This document shows positions 10,706 through 23,029 of a stretch of DNA of 64,000 bases, piece by piece. The DNA is taken from NCBI GenBank assembly GCA_907163375.1, contig CAJQUW010001458.1, forward strand, positions 62,001 through 126,000. The letters are read 5' to 3'. How positions within the stretch are numbered: position 1 is the first letter of the stretch; the number at the start of each line of letters is the position of its first letter. A program made the translations under genes and the position numbers. Source of the DNA: Prostheceraeus crozeri. Its lineage: Eukaryota; Platyhelminthes; Polycladida; Euryleptidae. The notes below the pieces were generated by a model. That model was not told where the DNA came from and searched no databases. It worked only from the letters and a program-made list of their open reading frames with translations.

Positions 10706-12598
10706 ATGTCCACGAAACAGAAATCACAAATACATCGTTATTTTACTTTAGACAATTGCAAGACGTCAGCGAAATGTCTCACAGGTGGCTGTAGGAATCC
10801 GAGTGTAAAGGTGAAGGATGGATCGACTACCAATATGTTCAGACATTTGAAAGACAATCATCCGAAAATCTACTCCGATCTTCAGCAGGAGATCTCAGAG
10901 GAGAAAGCAAAGAAGGCGGTGAAAAGAAAGCCATCTCCATCTCGTCAATCAACCATCGAAACTTCCTTTGGGGTTCCTCACAAGTATCCACATGGCAGTG
11001 CCAAAGCTCTAAAGCTCGATCGTCTACTTGCTCAAACTATCGCTGAGGGATATCTATCTATTCGTTTCGTCGAAAATGATCATTGTCGCAAATTTGTCGA
11101 ATGCTTGAACGACAGATATGACATTCCTAGTGAGACCAAAATGCGGCGCACTGTGCTTCCGACGTTGGAACGAGAAATCGATGTGAAAATGCAGAACTTT
11201 TTCCAAGAGAATGATTTCCCGTCATACGCAATAACTCTCGATTTCTACGACGCTAAGAATCATGAGAGTTTCTTAGAAGTGACTGCATCTTCTATTGACG
11301 CCCACTACCGGCTACATTCCTATTGCATCGGAGTTGAACCTTTCAATTCGTCGGATAGAGACCATACTGGAGAAACGATATCACAGTGTCTGCGTGGATT
11401 AATGGAAGAAATGTCCATCGATGTTAATGATCAGATATTCGAAGCTGGAGTGACCGACAACGCTGGCAATGTTCGACGAGGTATTGAATTGACTGGAATT
11501 CCTTGGATGCCTTGCATGGCTCACACACTACAATTGTGTATTGAAGACTCCTTCAAAGCCTGTGAGGCAGCTAATGATCTTCGGAAATCTTGTCGAGCGA
11601 TAGCTGGCTTCTTCCATCGTAGCAATCCTGGAGTTCGACTTCTAAATAATCTGCAGCAAGAATCTGGAAAATCGGTTCAGAAAATTTGGCAAGATGTTCC
11701 AACACGATGTAACTCATCTTTCTATACTTGGTCAGTGATGATAAAAAATCGTCAAGAAATCAATCGCTCATTGCTCGAAATTCGGAATTCACGCAATCCT
11801 CCACCGATTCTCCAAAACAGTGAGTGGGAATTACTCGAAACCTTGACATCATTGTTGGCACCATTCGAGGAAGTTACTCGTGACTTGTGTTGTGAACTGT
11901 CTCCTTCGATCAATCTTATCCTGCCTCTACTGTCAACCCTGACTGAACTCATTGGATCTATCGACGTCCCCACCGCCTTGACTTCATTCAAAGTCACAAT
12001 TTTGAACTCGATGAAATCCAGAATTGAACAAGTGACACCTGGTAATGAACAACCAATTCTGTTGGTCGCTTCTGCGATCGATCCACGATTTCTACGTATT
12101 CTCTCTTCCACACAAGTTGATGTTGCGAAGAACATTATCGTCGCGCGTATTGTCGACTTCATGCAAAAAGAATCTCACACAGAAGAGAAGGTGATTACTG
12201 CAAGAGTGAGCCAAGAAAATTCTGATGAGAAACGACAACGTGTTTCCTTGTGGTCGCAGATGAAAATTAGATCTCCGGTGGAATCAGATAGCAAAAACAT
12301 CAAAGACCGAGCTATGATGGAGTGGCAGCGATATGTCGAATTGGTGGAGCAAACAAATCCTGCCCCCGACCACAAGAAATTTGACGTTCTTGCCTTCTGG
12401 AAGAATCAACTGCAGAATCTTCCAAATTTGGCCAGGATTGCCCGACAATTCTTGTGTATTCCAGCAACAAACACGGCTTCGGAAAGACTAGGAAGTGTAA
12501 CGGGCAATACCATAACGCCCAGTCGTGCAAATTTGAGTGGCTTGCGCGCACGGCAACTGATCAAAATCAGACGCAACAGTAAACTTTTGAATGAGTAG
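10706..12598 (+). CDS. hAT transposase, full-length open frame
   Basis: 630-residue transposase that would excise and integrate the surrounding element. An N-terminal BED-like zinc finger (about residues 18-53) shows the C-x4-C and H-x4-H pattern of a DNA-binding BED finger (K-C-L-T-G-G-C ... R-H-L-K-D-N-H). The RNase-H-like core carries the first aspartate in A-I-T-L-D-F-Y-D-A (about 175) and the second in V-T-D-N-A-G-N (about 250). The M-P-C-M-A-H-T-L-Q-L hAT motif follows (about 270), and the glutamate is in L-L-A-P-F-E-E-V-T-R-D-L (about 390). The C-terminal dimerisation region has F-L-C-I-P-A-T-N-T-A-S-E-R. I chose the ATG at 10706 because it precedes the zinc finger directly. No stop or frameshift interrupts it, unlike every other transposase in the window, which suggests recent activity. 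Confidence 0.92.
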   Translation: MSTKQKSQIHRYFTLDNCKTSAKCLTGGCRNPSVKVKDGSTTNMFRHLKDNHPKIYSDLQQEISEEKAKKAVKRKPSPSRQSTIETSFGVPHKYPHGSAKALKLDRLLAQTIAEGYLSIRFVENDHCRKFVECLNDRYDIPSETKMRRTVLPTLEREIDVKMQNFFQENDFPSYAITLDFYDAKNHESFLEVTASSIDAHYRLHSYCIGVEPFNSSDRDHTGETISQCLRGLMEEMSIDVNDQIFEAGVTDNAGNVRRGIELTGIPWMPCMAHTLQLCIEDSFKACEAANDLRKSCRAIAGFFHRSNPGVRLLNNLQQESGKSVQKIWQDVPTRCNSSFYTWSVMIKNRQEINRSLLEIRNSRNPPPILQNSEWELLETLTSLLAPFEEVTRDLCCELSPSINLILPLLSTLTELIGSIDVPTALTSFKVTILNSMKSRIEQVTPGNEQPILLVASAIDPRFLRILSSTQVDVAKNIIVARIVDFMQKESHTEEKVITARVSQENSDEKRQRVSLWSQMKIRSPVESDSKNIKDRAMMEWQRYVELVEQTNPAPDHKKFDVLAFWKNQLQNLPNLARIARQFLCIPATNTASERLGSVTGNTITPSRANLSGLRARQLIKIRRNSKLLNE

Positions 12599-12609
12599 GG
12601 GGTAATGCG

Positions 12610-13842
12610 CAGGGCTAGGATCGGTTAACCGGTTAACCGGTTACACTCTCTCTTAACCGGTTACACTTTCTCTTAACCGGTTAAAATCGGTTACGACGTT
12701 TCATTAGATTTAACGTGTACTACACTACGTGTATGATGAAATCCGATTGAACTAAAGATTTTACACTGGTTTCATGGAGTAGTGGTTGCTCATTCATCCT
12801 CATCCACAATCCATTCAAACTCATTCATTACAATTCGCAATCCTTTAGTCGTGCTGCTACGTACACATGGTCAGTATATTTCAACAATTTTATTAGGTTG
12901 ATGTACAATAAGATTATGTTGACATTTATATTTTCAATTTGATGTAATCTAAGTAACATCAGTCCATTTAATACTTATAGTGGGCCTATGCATAGAGTGA
13001 CCTATTTAACTGCGGAAAGTCTTACACCATTTGTAGTTTTAACCTAAAAAGTGGTGAATAGGATAAGTTAGCAATAATAACACACAGACGACATCGCATA
13101 GGCTATATATGCCAATAAAAACTAACTCACTTTGAATTGAGTTGGCAAAGAATATAGGGCCTACATGTAGCCGTAGGTGTCACTTGCAAAATCGGTTTCT
13201 ATTGAAACAACCACTTTGGAAATAACATTCGTAAATTTGGAGATGTAAGCTTACTTATCAAGTGGACAATAGGATAGATAGGTTTATTAAGCAGGATTCA
13301 TACAGAAGCACTGACTATTATACTACTAGAAATAGTAGAAACCAAAACTAGTACGCTAACGATTGAAACATAGCGAGTAATAAAAATGAAATAATAATAG
13401 GCGTTTTTTGGAAGGAATGACAACCGTCCTTTACAGCTACAATCATCGTTCATACAATGAATTGCAAGCGATCCCTGAAATTATTGATGATCCAGTTGAC
13501 GTATCCAGTGGATTATCCAAATCAGCCAGACTGTTAATGATATGGTTAAACTTCAGAGTATCGAAGACTTTTGAATAGTCGTAGGCAGCAACCACAACAT
13601 TATCAATTGAACTATCATCTAAACGTGAAGTTCTGTATTCATGCAATGAAATCACAGCACTGCAAATGGAAGAATTAGGTCAAAACCCAAAGTGGCAAGG
13701 TCCGTAGTTTTTGATATACCTTGGCAACTAAATAAATACCGGGAATCCTCCTCTAACCGATTTTAACCGATTAACCGATTTTAACCGGTTAAAAATATAA
13801 TCGGTTAACCGGTTACAAAAAAATTAACCGGTCCTAGCCCTG
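12610..13842. mobile_element. Non-autonomous hAT-like element nested in the 3' part of the hAT
   Basis: Its termini are CAGGGCTAGGA (12610) and TCCTAGCCCTG (ending 13842). The flanking 8-bp duplication is GTAATGCG (12602-12609 and 13843-13850). Both subterminal regions are packed with the palindromic word TTAACCGGTTAA and its variants (12622-12695 and 13756-13832). No transposase is present. The interior holds a minus-strand reverse-transcriptase fragment (13443-13660). It is a different hAT family from its host, given the different terminal repeats. Confidence 0.88.
13443..13660 (-). pseudogene. LINE reverse-transcriptase fragment inside the nested element
   Basis: The frame contains A-A-Y-D-Y-S-K-V-F-D-T-L, which matches motif A of LINE-type reverse transcriptases (D-Y-S-K-A-F-D-T), preceded by a plausible S-L-H-E-Y-R block and followed by H-I-I-N-S-L. 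It is a short fragment without the catalytic DD motif. It was either captured by the nested hAT or inserted into it. Confidence 0.55.
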
Positions 13843-14089
13843 GTAATGCGTTTTTCTAATTAGACTTCACAATATGCTTTCATATGATTCAGTATTGGCC
13901 GATATTTTGAGACGTTTGTCATACATGTATCGCCCACTTACACGTAATTAGAAAATAAAGCTCAGACTGTTTTGAAATTATTTCTTTCTTGGTTTACAAA
14001 AAAATCGAAATCGGAAAAAAAATCGAAATTTTTCTGAAAAATCGAAATTAAATCGATCGTTGGGGAAAATAAAACATCGCCGCACCCTA

Positions 14090-14097
14090 GTAAATAC
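14090..14097. repeat. Right target-site duplication of the hAT element
   Basis: GTAAATAC, identical to 10122-10129. Confidence 0.9.
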
Positions 14098-17000
14098 AGT
14101 ATGTGATATTGATGTCTTCGCAGGGATGGAAATCAGCAGAGATTTTCAAGCCAGCACACAGTGCTACAACTAATGACAATTCCTACAGTCATTCCTTACC
14201 CCAGTAAAAGAACACTTCTAGGACTCGCCACAATCATATACAAGCAGCTTAATACATTTGGCTTATACCCCATGACTGTGCAAGTATGTTCTAATCAGCT
14301 TCAGGAATTTAGTAGAAATTCTGTGATTTAAGAAATACCGGTATACACGAAATATATATTATCCCAAAACTGTGTTTTGCCTTTTCAATTACTTTCCTAT
14401 GTTAGTGTGACATCGTCATAAAATTGCCAATTGAACCCTCAGACACGTCAGTGGTTGAGGCCAGGCCCGTGACAATTTGGAATTCTCAGGCCCTGGCCCG
14501 AACCAAGACCGTCGGCATTCAGTTTCAGACCCGTTATAATAAGGTTATTAAATATATGCACTGTATAATTTACAGTACATATATAGTACATATTGTATAG
14601 TTATCATGCTTGAGGCTTTGCTTTGTATATATTTGGTAATATGAAAAGATATTGACATACTTGATGTATCCTAAGCACATTTTCAGACAGCTTTGATTAT
14701 TGATTCTGAAGTTTTGAAATGTTTTGTGTTTCTGTAAAAAGATTCTAATCATTATGGAGATGATTCATTAATCATGACTCACTGTCCACTGATCAGAAAT
14801 AAGGCATGAGAGGCGACATTTAAAAATTAACTTCGATATTCTCATGCTTCGGCTTTTTTCTAACAATTTTTCCCAGTAGTCTCTTCTTATAATTCTATTC
14901 TGCGTTCTTCAACTCTCTACTTTCATCCAATTGAACAGATTATACGAAGCTATTATTGTGTTTTACATGTCATTGCCAGTTTTGTAATAGAGAGTTACAT
15001 ATGAACTTCGGATATACTGCTAATACATTAACAAAAATATGTTTTAGATTTGTGACAATCTAGAAGTCATCTATATCATGATATTTTCGAAAACTTCGAA
15101 ATTTTTAAGGTCAAGTTTATGAAGCATCACAAACAAAAGTCATGGCCTAATATAGATAGATATAAGTCTGATGTAGAAATGAATGGCTGGTGGAGATAGA
15201 GATCAAAGATAGGCTATTTCATTCATACTCGTAAAGCTCTCTTCGGCACTCGATAAATACTTGTATAGCAAATAACGACCTCAAATCTGTACACTATCTA
15301 CTGTGCTATACTGTTCCTATCATGTTACTGGTGCACTGGATTAACGCATGCCAAATGAATCTATCACATATTAGGACATTTCGTCAAAATCTCCTGAAGG
15401 GATGGTTTGCAAATAGCAGTGTCAAGTTTGAATTTACAGCGTGTTCATGTAGCTATCTCAGACATCAGTTTTAATTTGATTCCACGAATTCGGGATTGTC
15501 AGCATTTTTGAGATATTGTGTTTAACGAGTAATTTTAGATAAAGGTTACATGTTCAATTCACATGCACAGGATATGCGATGTGATAGATGCCTATTCGAT
15601 CTTTCTTGCTCTGTAATTTATTTTCTTTCGGCATTTTTTTTAAGTGCATTTAAGCTCTTGAACATCTAGAAAAAGAGTGATATACAGTATAGTGGATTTG
15701 TTGAGGTGGTGATTTCCTATGTGTTGTATGCATTCAGTGATTGATGATACCTATAGCATGATAAATCATTCCTGTATTTGAATGTGAAATTGATTTTCAA
15801 CAAATGTTTGAGTCCTATATAGGCTAACTATCACAATATTCGTATTTGATTACACACCTCAAGACAGTTTGATGTCATGATTTGTGTTTCTAATACAATG
15901 CAGAAATATATTAAAGGCACTCACAATACAGGATCGAAGTAGCTGGTTGAGATCAGAGATACTAAAAGTCAGTATTTATTCATATTACGGACGATTTTAT
16001 ACGGTTGTATACACAGGTTGCTCGCCACTCAGTGATGCCATCAGCGTTGTATGTTATGCAATACCTATGTAGGACATCGCAATTCACAAAGTCAATACCG
16101 TAGTCATAACATCACTGCAGCGTCAATGCTCGAATCAATTTAGGGCTCAGCAATTTATGGTTTAGAAATCAAATATGAATAAGTCATTGACAACTTAGAT
16201 TTACATTTTCCATGAAAAGCTCATACCGGCTTCATAATTGAGATTGGATTTAGAAATGTAAAACGTATCTTCGGTAACAAATTTCAATTTGCAAATTTGC
16301 ATTTATGCGATAACAGATATATGCAGAGTTTTCAGAAAAGTAGGAATTGCATCCCAAATACAGAAACTGAGGATCTCATGAGTGAAATACATTAGATGCC
16401 GAAAAATTAATTAAATTACACTGAAGTGCAGAAATTGATTGTTGCGCATAATTTGAACATGTACATTTTGCAGAAATCCACTTAATATACAACGCAATAA
16501 ATAGCGAAAAATAGATAATTAATAACACAAGAAGAAATAATCAATTTTAGCGTTAAATGGAATGCCAGATTTAAACTGTGTTTGACTAGAATTCCTATGA
16601 TATCTTCCTTATAGAAATATGTTGACTGAAGGAAATTATTGATATCAAATTATCACTTAAAGCAATTCTTTATTTCTTTTGCTCAATGCTTTTTTTTAAT
16701 ACTGACGTAATGATTCTCAATTTTCTCAATGTTTTTGTTGATTATGGATGTCTTTTATATTTCTCAGACTGCAGGAATTTTTAAAGATATTTGCATTGCA
16801 ATTAATTGATTGGTGAAGTAGAATAACTGCTATTGATTAATTGTTTGATTTATAGTGCAATTACTGAATGATGGCATGCGGTATATCTGGTAAAAATGAT
16901 GCGAAGATGCGGTGAAGAAACGAAATGAGCTAAAATTTATTTAAATGTCAGCATTAAACATCACTACAAGTCTCAAATAGAGAATTTATGAATGCGATTA

Positions 17001-18444
17001 ATCAAAATTTGGCATATCCATTTCACCGTTGTCCTTCTGTGTAGATGTCAAATGTGTTTGATGGAGCATTTAGTATCATTGTCTTAGGAAGAAGGTTGTT
17101 TTTAATAAATGTATGAATGTCTGTGAAAATGACATGATACTTAAGCCGAATTATAGTATAGTTACATGACTGTATTTAATAAGGTACTCATTGTTCATTT
17201 CTACATACAGGATGCAAGTACAGTTAAATTGCATAAAACAAAAATCAAAAATGCAACATTGACAATTACTTGATGTAATACTCGTGCAATCAATATTTAT
17301 AATCAATTGACATAGAGCAATTGCAATTAATTGACTGGTTTTGGTAAGCCCTTATTGACAGATATGGAAAATGTCAGAAGATGATTGCAATAGAAGACGC
17401 TGGAAGTTATATGCAAAGAATATTAACCTCAAATGTAGATCTGACGAAGGGAACTTACTTTTCCTGTAATCAGTTGGCCAGCATCGCATGATCGCATTTC
17501 GATTGCAAACGCTTATATATATGCGAACGTCATGTGACGTAATCTGCGTCATCAGAATTGGCTTATCTGTTGATTCAAAATCTAAATTTATACAAATTAC
17601 GAATCTAGCTATGAGCAATCAGGAAGAGTAATACGCATGATGTCATCTCTATTGTCAATAATGTGATGCAAGGGGAATCTACAGAGCAGCATGAATTATC
17701 TTCTGAAAGTCATTGATGATAAGTGCAATTTAAAAGCTAAGGATCGGAGAATCATTCAAACGATCTTGAGAAACATTTTGCAACCATCGTCAGCAACAAG
17801 GAAGTAGAATGCAGGGAAGCATACACAATCAAATATAGAAGTTGAATTGACATGAAATTCCTAATCTTCCCAAAACATTATTTCTTCATAGGAGCGAGAT
17901 CTGACTGATGCTAAAAATTCAAATAGTAACTATCGTTATAGAAGACTGGCTGATGTAATGTCATGCTTGGTAGAAGGGTGGACCAGGAGCCTTTGATGTA
18001 GGAATGTAGCGGACTTCCATAAATCTCTCGCTGCCGCGGTGAATCCTGAAATTTCCGACCGCCTGCGCGATACGAGGGTTAAGATATACCATTACCAGCA
18101 TGCAAATCATCATATTTTGACAATTATGGATGAGATGCTAATTCCAATTTGACTGATTCCAGTTCACTTAAGTCACTGCTCTTGGGAAAACATGATATGA
18201 TAGTCATTGCATTTCCTCTTTGGACTACCATGATTTAATTTATGGCAAATTATCAACTTATGGCATTATGATTCAATGTTGCAAATTAAACTTTCATTTG
18301 AACACAAAAAAGTTAATCGATACTGATCTAAGAAAGAGTCTCTCTGGGATGTCACTTTAAGATGTGAATGATAATTGTTGCAAATGTGTATGCGGATGTA
18401 CATAACGGCCATTTTATCAAGTACAAATAACATATCCAAAATAT
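14098..18444. other. Intergenic, no gene recognised
   Basis: AT-rich sequence with only short chance open frames. There is a weak direct repeat of the word CAATTAATTGA[CT]TGGT near 16800 and near 17325, and a CCCG-rich patch near 14455-14530 (AGGCCCGTG...GGCCCTGGCCCG) that resembles patches near 34105 and 34970. Nothing else could be supported. Confidence 0.4.
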
Positions 18445-18588
18445 TCAAAAATTCATCATGTCTTCTTGGTAGCATGGACTTTCATCTAAATGAGTGTCAA
18501 ACAGTCCTTTCATTAACGGCCACACGTTCCCCGTGTCGTGCTCGCCTGTCTGGGAGAGAAGCTTCACCAGTTTATGGTAGTCCGCCAT
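18445..18588 (-). CDS. Small open frame, unidentified (47 residues)
   Basis: An ATG at 18588 opens a 47-codon frame ending in TGA at 18445. The translation begins M-A-D-Y-H-K-L-V-K-L-L-S-Q-T-G-E-H-D and contains N-V-W-P-L-M-K-G-L-F. It has a mixed, globular-looking composition, and the DNA is clearly less AT-rich than its surroundings, unusual for a chance frame here. I do not recognise the family. It could be a real micropeptide, a first coding exon whose donor I cannot see, or a fragment of a processed pseudogene. Confidence 0.35.
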   Translation of the reverse strand: MADYHKLVKLLSQTGEHDTGNVWPLMKGLFDTHLDESPCYQEDMMNF

Positions 18589-19026
18589 CGTGTGTAATTC
18601 CTATATCAATGCCTGCAGCCCCCTAGACATTTTTGAAGCTGCTCTAAAAGTTGACTAAAAATCCTTTAATTACTTTAATTTTGATAATAGCTTTATTATC
18701 TTCAGCGATTCTCGAGGGAAGAGCATGTTAGCCAAAGATCTAGAAGTTCTCCAGAAAATGAAGATAACTACAAGTAGAAATATATTGCCTATGAACGAAT
18801 AGGAAATGACACTGATGAATGTTCAACTTTGGAAATTAATAACACATTATGTTACTTAGCCTTGTTTGTTCATTCACAAATCATGCACATTATATTATGG
18901 ATGTGTTATTGCAAAATGGATTGTACGTTGCAAGGATTATGGATATTAATATTTCCTTTTAAATGTGCTATCATATTGATTCAATAGCACAACACATCAT
19001 CTGACAGGAAGAATTATGGCCGGTCT

Positions 19027-19165
19027 CAGTAATTTGATTGTTAAGATCTAGCGACATTGACGCTGCGTGACCGAGCAGCTGAAATTATCATCAACAATCA
19101 ACTATTGTCCTTCGAGTCCTAACAACTTAAACAAAGCAGAGAGTCGGATTTCTGTTTATGGCAAA
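19027..19165 (+). repeat. Dispersed repeat, copy 1
   Basis: Shares TTGATT...TTAAGATCTAGC[GA]ACAT, the word CAGCTGAAAT[TG]A, and an ATCAACA...AAACAAAG / GTCGGATTTCT-like tail with 43445-43590 and, from its middle onward, with 32694-32822. The family is unknown; the ~140-base length and dispersed copies are SINE- or MITE-like. Confidence 0.55.
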
Positions 19166-20656
19166 ATTCAAAAACTCGCTTTAAATAAATCACGGTTTCT
19201 TAACCCTACACTGTATCTTAGCCGGAGGAGGGCTCCTGAAGCCCGATGACATTTTTTATGTTGCTAAAAAACTGTAATAGCTGCGAATTGTTTTTTTTTG
19301 ACATTTGGTTTCTACCCATTTCTGATAAGCAACTTACATTTTCTCAAATTTGGCATATGGAAACTCAGAAAATTTGACTTTTAAAAACGAACTTTTTGAA
19401 AATAGAAAATTTTTGACTATTTCTTGCAAAATAAAGTATCTTGATCAATTCAAATGACTTATATGCCATTGACAAAATACAAATGAAGTAATAATTGGCA
19501 TGTTCATTCATTCATGAGCGAATCCATGCAATTGCAATATGAATAATAGCAATATACTTTAAGCACTACTCATAATAGCTTTTTGAGTAATAGTAAGCGA
19601 ACGTGCTACAAATCGTGGATCCCATGTTTCAAAATGGACAGATGTTGTGCCTCACAATATATTTGGTGCATGCATTCATTTGGATGCACCTGCTGCGATG
19701 TTTCTCCATGCACGATGAACATCTAAAATAGCAGCAGACAATATGGCAGTTACATCGTCTTTCATGAAATGAATTCATGCGCTTGCATTCATTAAATGCA
19801 CATGTGAATTTACATCTAAAAGCAACTCTTCCTTTCATAAGTTATTGCAGCAAAACCCCTTCGGATTTCGGCGCCCACCCTGAATGAATAAAAACGAAAT
19901 GCGTCACAAATGCAGTTTATTGTCTTAAAGTTTATCGACATTTTGAAAGAGTTTGACTTGAAAGTTCACTTGCCAATTATTTATCAATGTTTTCATCAAA
20001 AGCTGATCTTGCTACAGGTTTTGAATTTCCAATGATCTAAAATGGAATAGAGAAAATCATAGTAAACATCAATAGGTGATACATAAGCACAACATTTTGT
20101 TCATCTGACTTCAACTTTGAAACTCAAAAGCGCATCGACTATTTCAAAATATAAGGTAGCAGGAGCATGATCAATAAATCGGAAGAATTATCCGAAGATT
20201 CATTTCATCAGAGCGAACTGTTAGCGTGTTTCTCTCACTTTCGTAAATTTCCAGTAGAATAGTTGTTTTGAAATTCACTTGGTAACAAATGATTTATCAA
20301 AGAGCAAGATAATTCAAAGTAGATAATCAAGTAAGTACAATAATTCAAAGCAAGTAATTCAAAAACTAGATAACTCAAAATCAACAAATTAAGTTTTCTG
20401 CTGATTGGATTATTTGCATTAAAAATTTGCTAACTACGTGCTGGGCAAATTGCTTATCGATTGAAGATGTCTTAAGCAGTCATTTATTTTACTTTTAATA
20501 GTTGAGAAAGAGGCAAGGTTTTACTGGTATGACAATTTAATTAAAGATACAATTAATTTCGGTTGCTATTCGGCAGCCATCATCAGATAAAAGGAATTAA
20601 ACATAGACACAAAAGTCATGAATTCAAATTTCACATTAACATAGAGAATAAGGAAG

Positions 20657-20720
20657 TAGATAAGAAATCTAGTAATGAGTATATTTATACCTTTATACAT
20701 ATTACTAGATTTCTTATCTA
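20657..20720. repeat. Near-perfect hairpin
   Basis: TAGATAAGAAATCTAGTAAT (20657 on) is repeated inverted as ATTACTAGATTTCTTATCTA (ending 20720), separated by about 20 AT-rich bases. Function is unknown; possibly the core of a foldback element. Confidence 0.6.
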
Positions 20721-23029
20721 GTTTCGCAAATTTTCAGTCGAATCGCTGAGGCCACAAAACTCGCCATAAGCCACAAAACTTGGAAGACCAACGTGAGCTG
20801 GCACACAGAACAAGTCATGCCATAAGCCACAAGCCGCGCGACATGCATGGACATTTGGTCAAATGGCTTACAGCTTACTTTGTGTGCCTCCGTCCTAAAA
20901 CCAAATTTGATTACAATGTATGTACACCAGAAGCAATATTGAGGACTGTTGCAGATTTGATTAGTGCAAGATGTAATTAATTTTTGTTGTCTGCATATTT
21001 TTCAACGCTTTTTTGAAAAATTAGCCAGCTGAAGACTGACAATATCTGTTCAACTAAAGATGGTTGAACAATAAATCATCTGTCATGAATTTTCGCTGTA
21101 AGTGATCCTCTGAGAGAAGCATAGAAAGATGCTTACAAATTAGAATAATTTGCTTTGCAACCGTAAATCCAGTGTATCGTCCTACAATAACTCAGTAGTG
21201 CGGCTCGGAATGGCACAAACTAGCCCATTTTATCTAGAATGTATGATCAAGCATGGAGTGAACAACACATTGTTCTGCTTTTATTCATCTTGACTAGGGA
21301 TTGCAATTCCGGGATTTCGAAATAAATTCCTCTGCAGCAAATTTACATACAGATGAAAATTTTTGGTTTTTTAATTGTCCCCATGTAGTAGAATTTGCTA
21401 CCTCACTTAAGTCTATCGTCAGTAGCGAACTAGCATGGATTGCTTGACTATATGAGCCGTTTACTCATGTAGTAAGCTGCATTCAAGCTTATCATCTTCA
21501 GTGCATTTGCCACCACTATTTTACATCATTTTTGGTTAACGGAGAGCTGAATTGTATTTCCACAAATGATAATCGAAATAAAAAAGGCTACCTTTCCAAA
21601 CATGGGACAGAATTTTGCAGCAAAACATCAATGCTTCCTATGAATTGACATCAGTAGGCCATTTTTCAGAGGAGGCCTTTTTTAGATAGTCACATGCCGA
21701 TTATCATGCCTACGACATGAAAAATTGAAAAGACATTTGAACAGAGGGAGACTTCTCTTAAGTCGTGATCACTCTCGAAAATATAAAAGGAGAAGAAATT
21801 GTTCGAAAGAGCAAAATGCTAGTAGCCAACATAACAACACCACATGCATCGCACCAAGCAGTTGATAGACTACTCGCTGATGTCCTTCCGAGTGAGCTAT
21901 TGTTGTTATCAAATTGCTACCGGTATTCAAAAATCAATAAACATTCGCTAAATAGACAATTGCAGACAAATCGACAATTACAATCACTAATCTTGTACGA
22001 GTAGCGTGGCACATCACTAAAGTATTGCAGAGTGACAGCTGCAGATGAGATAGAAGGATGTCCTCCGACTTAAACAGAATTTGGGTTACTAGCGGTTTTT
22101 AGTAGTAAACACACAATATGCACATTCATTGCTATATTGATTGGTATGCTTCATGCCTTACACCGGAATCTATGCCCCTTGCAATGATCAGTCTATCTTT
22201 CTTGGCATTTAATGTTCACATTCATTTTGTCCTTGATGTACATGTTTTTCTGGATTTTGAGACCTAAAAATTCTATAACTTTGTGCTATCCCCTTTGACT
22301 TTTGTCGAGCATTCCAGAAAGCACTTCAGCCAGGAGGCTAGAATTCTAGATGACGGTGTAGTCTCTAAAGTAAATGCAACCATCTGACGTAATTGGGGAT
22401 CAACTTTAAAGGTTCCCGTAAAAGATGAATGTTCTTTTGAAAAGCATTTTTGGAGTGATCAATTCTCCCGATATTGCATCCTAGTCAAATATAGTGTTCA
22501 AGGCATCAATAAGCACTTAAAAACTGCGCAAGTGAAGGCTGAAAGTCAGCCACAGGATGATGAGAAAGAACAACAATACAGCGCATGAGATCTGTTTCAG
22601 ACAAAGAATATTCAAAAAATCAAAATGTCATTTATTAAAAAGATGTCTAGGCATTTTGATTTTGTGATTTTGATATACAAACTGATACAAAATACACCAT
22701 TTGATATCAAAGTCAGTCATATGCATTTTGCATTTTATTGGAAAAGAGGAGAGATACTACATGCTGTATATACAACAACTTGGCAGTGAATCACATATTC
22801 TATTTACTGATTCATTCGAATGCAGCATCAAATCTGATTTACCAACTAGTTAAAATAGATTGTACGTCTTCTTGTATCGCACTAATGGTTTTTTAGTTTC
22901 ACGTTGTAGGCTACTCTTCTGGCCATTCTTGCCACTCCAACGACCTCCAATACAAGCGAGCACGTGTAATTTCAGCAACGGGATTTGTAATAAGCCTGAA
23001 AAGGTTTCTCTAAGTCCAGAGTAGCTTGA

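Larger units (their letters stand above)
10130..14089 (+). mobile_element. hAT-superfamily DNA transposon, apparently autonomous
   Basis: The element begins TAGGGTGCGGCGAT at 10130 and ends with the exact inverse at 14089, flanked by the perfect 8-bp duplication GTAAATAC. Subterminal regions at both ends are rich in ATCGAAAAATCG / AAATCGATCG words, which resemble transposase binding sites of hAT elements. It carries one uninterrupted transposase frame (10706-12598). A second element (12610-13842) is inserted 11 bases after the transposase stop codon; without it this hAT is about 2.7 kb. It lies about 80-100 bases upstream of the GST coding start, probably in the promoter or 5' UTR intron. Confidence 0.92.
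18600..23000. other. Intergenic, no gene recognised; scattered repeats
   Basis: No convincing gene. The region contains a dispersed repeat copy at 19027-19165, a hairpin at 20657-20720, and an AATAAA on the minus strand at 22631-22636 that could serve the modular gene ending near 23030. Short frames at 20780-20980 and 21765-22004 have no recognisable family and were not called. Confidence 0.35.

Noticed and set aside
11752-12551. Minus-strand open frames of 66-136 codons
   Set aside because: Antisense shadows of the hAT transposase gene.
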